From the NCBI RefSeq assembly GCF_017115085.1, contig NZ_JABXKJ010000009.1, positions 1 to 56,051 of the forward strand: DNA of 56,051 nucleotides. Reading direction: 5' to 3'. Made by a program: the position numbers and the translations under genes. Source of the DNA: Nostoc sp. NMS7. Lineage in GTDB: Bacteria; Cyanobacteriota; Cyanobacteriia; Cyanobacteriales; Nostocaceae. Under the pieces are notes generated by a model. The model did not search any database. It worked only from the letters and a program-made list of their open reading frames with translations, and had not been told where the DNA came from. Below, piece by piece: positions 52,499-56,051 of this stretch (the stretch's first letter is position 1; each line of letters starts with the position of its first letter).

Positions 52499-52738
52499 AT
52501 GACGATGACAAAGGCCAATCAAAACCAACCCACGCCACAAGTGATAAAGGCAGTCAAAGGACTTGATGTTAAGCCGCAGCAAGCTATCCCAGTAATTGGC
52601 TCTGGCAATGCGCCATACCAAGTTGATATTACACCTGTATTGCTGCAAAACCCTTATAGTCCCTTTGCGATCGCCCTAAGTGTTGCAATCGTAATTGGTG
52701 CGGTTGCTTCCCTGATTAAAACTCTAAAATCTCAGTAG
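52499..52738 (+). CDS. Small protein with C-terminal membrane helix
   Basis: The 79-aa product has a polar, Gln/Pro-rich N-terminal half (NQNQPTPQVIKAV, IPVIGSGNAPYQVDITPV) and one hydrophobic segment (about 54-75, FAIALSVAIVIGAVASLI) ending in a basic tail KTLKSQ. A small hydrophobic protein divergent from, and possibly repressed by, an XRE-NACHT-HEAT protein could be a membrane-acting effector; this is inference. Starts at 52499 or 52505. The gene ends four bases before a miniature element. Confidence 0.65.
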   Translation: MTMTKANQNQPTPQVIKAVKGLDVKPQQAIPVIGSGNAPYQVDITPVLLQNPYSPFAIALSVAIVIGAVASLIKTLKSQ

Positions 52739-52742
52739 ATTA

Positions 52743-53040
52743 GGGGTACAGCCGGGATACGTGCAAATTGGGACACGTTGTGAAGTTTTGTAAAGCAAAA
52801 GAGTTAAAACCATTGATTTAGCGTTGTTTTAAAACATGGTTTTGATGTCAACTCAAGATGAAAACATCACCAAAAATGATTGTTTATGGGCAAGCTTAAG
52901 GGACTATTGGGGTGAAGAGTTGATTTTATCGTGCAAAAATTTGATTGCCCCGATATCATTTATGGGCAAGTTGGTAAATCAATAAAACACGCTCTGCAAC
53001 AAAAATTTACAACGTGTCCTATTTTACAGGTATCCCGGCT
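52743..53040. mobile_element. Miniature element of the GGGGTTCAGCC family, copy C
   Basis: The left end GGGGTACAGCCGGGATACG and right end GTATCCCGGCT bracket ~298 bp; the outermost eight bases on the right are changed. The inside is closely similar to copy A in reverse, with two TTTATGGGCAAG boxes. A 68-codon plus-strand frame (52931-53137) runs through it and is not a gene. Confidence 0.8.
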
Positions 53041-53143
53041 AAGTAAGTTGGAAGTCAGGAAATGTAAGTTAGCTTTTCTAGGTGCGAGGTGTTTATCCGT
53101 TTGGACAAAGCGCGAGCGCTTTGCTGTTACTGATTGAGAATGC

Positions 53144-53179
53144 AAAACTGCTCTCAAGTTTTGACTTGAGAGCAGTTTT
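53144..53179. terminator. Strong intrinsic terminator
   Basis: AAAACTGCTCTCAAGT and its perfect complement form a 16-bp stem with a TTTG loop; the stem ends in TTTT in the plus direction and AAAA gives TTTT in the minus direction, so it may work both ways. It ends the plus-strand unit and possibly the minus-strand zinc-ribbon gene. Confidence 0.75.
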
Positions 53180-53396
53180 AGTAAAGCTAGAAATTTACAT
53201 GGGGCTTCATAAATTCAATGCCCCGGTTACTGTATAAGTGGTTCGGTATGTAGGGATATACAGCCTTAGTGGTGGCAAGTTCCGAAAAAGATTCATGTTC
53301 TTTACAGAGAATTCATGAATCGTACCACCCATCTGGGGTTAACTTCATACCTATTGATAAAACCATTTTGGTCATTGAAAAATTCGGATGCTCATT
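53180..53396. other. Intergenic region
   Basis: There is no gene. An inverted stretch near 53298-53318 (GATTCATGTTC... GAATTCATGAATC) gives a small palindrome. Confidence 0.3.
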
Positions 53397-53777
53397 TCAT
53401 CCCTGTTTATAGAGGTGAGACAATAAGCTTTCTAACTCTTGGCGACTGAGATTACGTAAACCATCATTCGCTTCCTTGAGCAGTGGTAGCATCGCTTGAA
53501 AGCGAGAACAATCATGACATTTGGCAAGCTTTCCTGGAAACCAACATCTACACCCATCAACCAACTCCATTGAGAAGTTGTGTTGACATTGGCGACAAAT
53601 ATGGGTATCGCCATCTTTGCGCTGCATCCTCTGGTAAACTAGCTGGGATTGGCAAAAGGGACAGCTAAGCGAACCAATTACCTCTGGTTTCCGAAAATTC
53701 TCTTTTTTCAGCACAATAGCATAGGCAATCTGGGTTCTAAGTTTATTTAGTTGAAATTGTTCAAGAGAATTTATCAT
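53397..53777 (-). CDS. Zinc-ribbon protein next to the recombinase
   Basis: The start at 53777 (MINSLEQFQLNKLRTQ) is preceded by TAGGAG ten bases upstream and is preferred over the longer frame from 53900. The 126-aa protein has two cysteine pairs, CPFCQSQLVYQR and HICRQCQHNF, making a zinc ribbon, then GCRCWFPGKLAKCHDC, a second Cys cluster, and a helical end (LSRQELESLLSHL). It follows the large serine recombinase on the same strand and may assist it, as XisH/XisI assist XisF, although it resembles neither as far as I can tell. Confidence 0.7.
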   Translation of the reverse strand: MINSLEQFQLNKLRTQIAYAIVLKKENFRKPEVIGSLSCPFCQSQLVYQRMQRKDGDTHICRQCQHNFSMELVDGCRCWFPGKLAKCHDCSRFQAMLPLLKEANDGLRNLSRQELESLLSHLYKQG

Positions 53778-53952
53778 CTTTAATACGCTCCTAGAGATGA
53801 AACTAGACAAATTATTCAAATGGGGGGTTGGGAGAAGGGTTAAAGGTATTAAATTTTCCCCCAAACAGAGCAGTCCACGGACTTTTGCAAGAGAGTACAT
53901 CGGTTACTGCTCTCACAATCCTGGGTGAAAGTAGACTTTCAAGATACGTCTA

Positions 53953-55470
53953 CTAATCGATGAAAACAACCGATTTCACTTCTCCATCGTGGATAAAAAT
54001 TTGAGAAACCAATCGGGGAAAAACTCCAACTTTCTCGTCGTTAGACAGCGTATGCCAGAAAGCTAAATTGTCCCCAGTCCGCAGAATTTCACTAGCTGTA
54101 CAACTACTCAGGTAATCTTCACTAGATGAATCAACTGCTGATGCAATCTGCTGACGTAGCTTCTGCTTAAATTTCTCCAAATCTGGATCGGAGTCAGAAA
54201 TTTCTGATGCCGTTTTTAGCTTGGCTTGTAATGTACTAACTCGGTCTGAGTTGGGTGAAATATAGTCATCATCAAAGTCCGAGCCTATCGCAAACTTCTG
54301 AGACTTCCGAACTAAAATTTTAATTAAATTCTCTTCAATTTTTTGCGGCATAACTGAGCGAGAATTACTACAACCTAATTGGGAATATCTACAGGCATAG
54401 TAAGAATACCGTTTTTTCTTACTATAAGTATATTTAATAGTACATTTGGAGCCGCATTCTCCACAAAAAATCATTCCTGCTTGATAAGCATACTCTCGGT
54501 AATGATTGTTGACATCAGCTTTTTGTCCCAAGGCTCCGCTACCTATCTTTTTATTGAATTCAAGCAGATATTGAATTTCTGCTGCCTCTTCATCAGTCAT
54601 CAGTCTTTGGTCTGGATGAGTATCTTTAATAGTTGTCCATTCACTAGGATGTTTTAAGTGATTTCTTTTATTCTCTTTCAGGTAAGATGTGTGTCCACAA
54701 AGTACAGGATTAATTAACCAAAGAGAAAAACCTCTTTGTGTCCAATAAAATACTCGGTCATGAGAGTTGATTTTGGCACTGGTTTTACCTACTCCATATT
54801 TTTTAAATACACATCTCAAAGCTCCTCTGATGCTTTTTTCTTGGATGTAGCTTTGAATAAATTCCTTTCCTAGTTGAGCTACAGTTCTTCCCGGAAGTTG
54901 TTCAAGAGGTATATCAGACTTTTTCAACTGAAGGTAATTTTTTGGTCTATCTTCAGTAATTAGGCAAAGATAGGGACTGTTATCTAAAACATACTTGCTA
55001 TCTTTAACAACATAACCCCAAGGAGCTTGCTCACAAGCTTTTACTTGATTTCTCCCATGTTGTTTTCCATGTTTGACTCTTTCGGATAGCATGTCCACTT
55101 CTAACTCAGCAAAGGAACCGAGTATATTGACCATTAATTTCCCCTGAGATGTACTTAAATCAATACTTTGATCTAAGATGACCAGGTTGACATCAGAATT
55201 TAGAAAAACATCAATAACCTGTCGCAACTTGGGTAAAGACCTAGCAATTCTATCTACTCTGGTGACAATTACTCCATCAACTTGCTTTAGTTGCACTAAA
55301 ATCATAACTTGATTTAATTTGGCTCTATCATCTCGCCGCCCTGATTTAACTTCAACAAACATTTCAGTCGCTCCAGCTGCTTTGAGACGGGCGATTTGTT
55401 GTTCTAAAGCTTGATGGTCTTCGGCTTGCTCACGAGAAGATACTCTGGCGTAACCAATTATTCTTTTCAT
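53953..55470 (-). CDS. Large serine recombinase (XisF-like)
   Basis: The start at 55470 (MKRIIGYARVSSREQ) has a good GGGAG site; the frame extends upstream to 55572 without need. The 505-aa protein has an N-terminal resolvase catalytic domain (1-150) with Ser in YARVSS, Arg motifs in SGRRDDR and VTRVDRIARSL, and the dimer helix FAELEVDMLSERVKHG. A recombinase domain and a zinc ribbon (CGECGSKCTIKY, YACRYSQLGC) follow, then a coiled coil. It belongs to the group of XisF, the fdxN-element excisase of Anabaena. It could integrate or excise this element, but no attachment site was recognised. Confidence 0.92.
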   Translation of the reverse strand: MKRIIGYARVSSREQAEDHQALEQQIARLKAAGATEMFVEVKSGRRDDRAKLNQVMILVQLKQVDGVIVTRVDRIARSLPKLRQVIDVFLNSDVNLVILDQSIDLSTSQGKLMVNILGSFAELEVDMLSERVKHGKQHGRNQVKACEQAPWGYVVKDSKYVLDNSPYLCLITEDRPKNYLQLKKSDIPLEQLPGRTVAQLGKEFIQSYIQEKSIRGALRCVFKKYGVGKTSAKINSHDRVFYWTQRGFSLWLINPVLCGHTSYLKENKRNHLKHPSEWTTIKDTHPDQRLMTDEEAAEIQYLLEFNKKIGSGALGQKADVNNHYREYAYQAGMIFCGECGSKCTIKYTYSKKKRYSYYACRYSQLGCSNSRSVMPQKIEENLIKILVRKSQKFAIGSDFDDDYISPNSDRVSTLQAKLKTASEISDSDPDLEKFKQKLRQQIASAVDSSSEDYLSSCTASEILRTGDNLAFWHTLSNDEKVGVFPRLVSQIFIHDGEVKSVVFID

Positions 55471-55572
55471 TTTTACTCCCTGATTTAACTTCAACAAAGG
55501 TTTCAGTCGCTCCAATAGATGATGAGTTTTAGGATTAAAGCTTAGAATTAGTCTATCATTTTGTGCATACAC

Positions 55573-55801
55573 AAAGCAGGCCGGCTATGCACAAATTAAG
55601 CATAAACAGAATGAGAAGCTAATCAAAATACGCCCTATACACTTAGTAATTGGCTACAAAAAACATGCCTAATTAAGTTGCTTAAGTAGCAAGTAAATTG
55701 GGACAGGAAGTAATAAAAAATCAGGCTTTCAATTAGCCTGATTCCAAAATAACTGAAAGTAATCAGTGTCAAATCGGTTTTTCGGGATCGGTAAAGAAAT
55801 A
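55573..55801. other. Intergenic region with terminator
   Basis: At 55719-55743, AATCAGGCT and AGCCTGATT form a 9-bp stem with a 7-base loop; AAAAAA before it becomes a T-run on the minus strand, so it terminates the small gene at 55802. No other feature. Confidence 0.6.
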
Positions 55802-56011
55802 TTAAGCCCACTGCCAGAGTATGTAGCCTAATATGTTTACAACTCCTTCAACACGTTGCCGTTTTTTTGTTTTGCGGGTTTGATGAAGTTGTTCACCCAC
55901 TTGCATCTCTTGAGCTTTGTAGGGCTGTCCTCCCTGCCAATAGAAATCGTCGATATAAGCTGTTTTAGCTGCTTTTAATGCACTAGTATATTGCTGCTGA
56001 CGGGGCGACAA
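55802..56011 (-). CDS. Small basic protein
   Basis: The 69-aa frame starts with TTG inside the terminal inverted repeat (MSPRQQQYTSALKAAKTAY) and is rich in Gln, Lys and Arg, with a hydrophobic end (VVNILGYILWQWA). The start may be different or the gene incomplete. It is followed by a good terminator, which supports transcription. No family recognised. Confidence 0.45.
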   Translation of the reverse strand: MSPRQQQYTSALKAAKTAYIDDFYWQGGQPYKAQEMQVGEQLHQTRKTKKRQRVEGVVNILGYILWQWA

Positions 56012-56020
56012 AAAAGGCTA
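55997..56020. repeat. Terminal inverted repeat, right copy
   Basis: Inverted copy of 32-55 with one mismatch (see left copy). Confidence 0.6.
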
Positions 56021-56051
56021 GGATACTGATAAAATAAGCTCCATAGCCCTG

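Noticed and set aside
52931..53137. 68-aa plus-strand ORF
   Set aside because: Lies mostly within miniature element copy C and its inverted repeat.

Overview
The window reads as accessory DNA of a filamentous, Nostocales-type cyanobacterium. HIP1-type GCGATCGC octamers occur throughout, coding density is modest and there are many short palindromic repeats. The cyanobacterial marker families are CHAT proteases, NB-ARC/WD40 and NACHT/HEAT proteins, a XisF-like large serine recombinase and type ISP-like methylases. There is no intact housekeeping gene, rRNA or tRNA. A DnaB helicase next to an initiator-like gene, two partition ATPases (one intact, one broken) and a truncated StbB-like gene point to a plasmid. 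A 24-base near-identical inverted repeat at the two window ends (32-55 and 55997-56020) would form a hairpin across the junction if the replicon is circular.

Layout. 0-3.4 kb: an unrecognised gene, a 5'-truncated StbB-like partition gene and its coupled membrane partner, whose last codons were replaced by a miniature transposon with an intact 5-bp target duplication, then a CU044_2847-family protein. 3.4-7.9 kb: a CHAT-EAD-NB-ARC-WD40 immune-type protein split into two frames at an A9 run. 8.1-11.6 kb: replication module (dnaB, initiator gene with internal iterons, XRE regulator and a previously hidden 43-codon gene). 11.6-17.0 kb: a long plus-strand block of unrecognised, partly membrane proteins ending in a membrane-anchored P-loop ATPase. 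17.6-20.0 kb: HEPN-NB-ARC-TPR protein. 20.1-22.8 kb: helicase relic, miniature element, ParA and partner, XRE regulator. 23.1-32.0 kb: Eco57I-like methylase with a broken C-terminus, VapBC (one relic, one intact pair) and a PLD-TIG-helicase giant. 32.1-37.5 kb: tyrosine recombinase, HEPN protein, an unknown protein and a PD-(D/E)xK-like protein. 37.5-42.6 kb: a gene graveyard full of miniature transposons, gene fragments (type ISP, NFACT, glycosyltransferase) and a 54-bp hairpin tandem repeat. 42.7-52.7 kb: CHAT-AAA plus AAA-TM-WD40 pair, a gene broken by a CAST-like miniature element, and an XRE-NACHT-HEAT protein divergent from a small membrane protein with a palindrome on its start. 53.4-55.6 kb: zinc-ribbon protein and large serine recombinase.

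How it works together. Replication and partition genes maintain the replicon. The rest is dominated by suspected anti-invader or stability systems: four STAND-type loci, restriction-like genes, HEPN proteins and toxin-antitoxin genes. Interspersed are at least seven non-autonomous elements with Tn3-like or Tn3-resembling ends and one with Tn7-like/type V-K CAST ends. No matching transposase is encoded here, so they must have been moved in trans. Functions are assigned by eye from motifs; no database search was possible.
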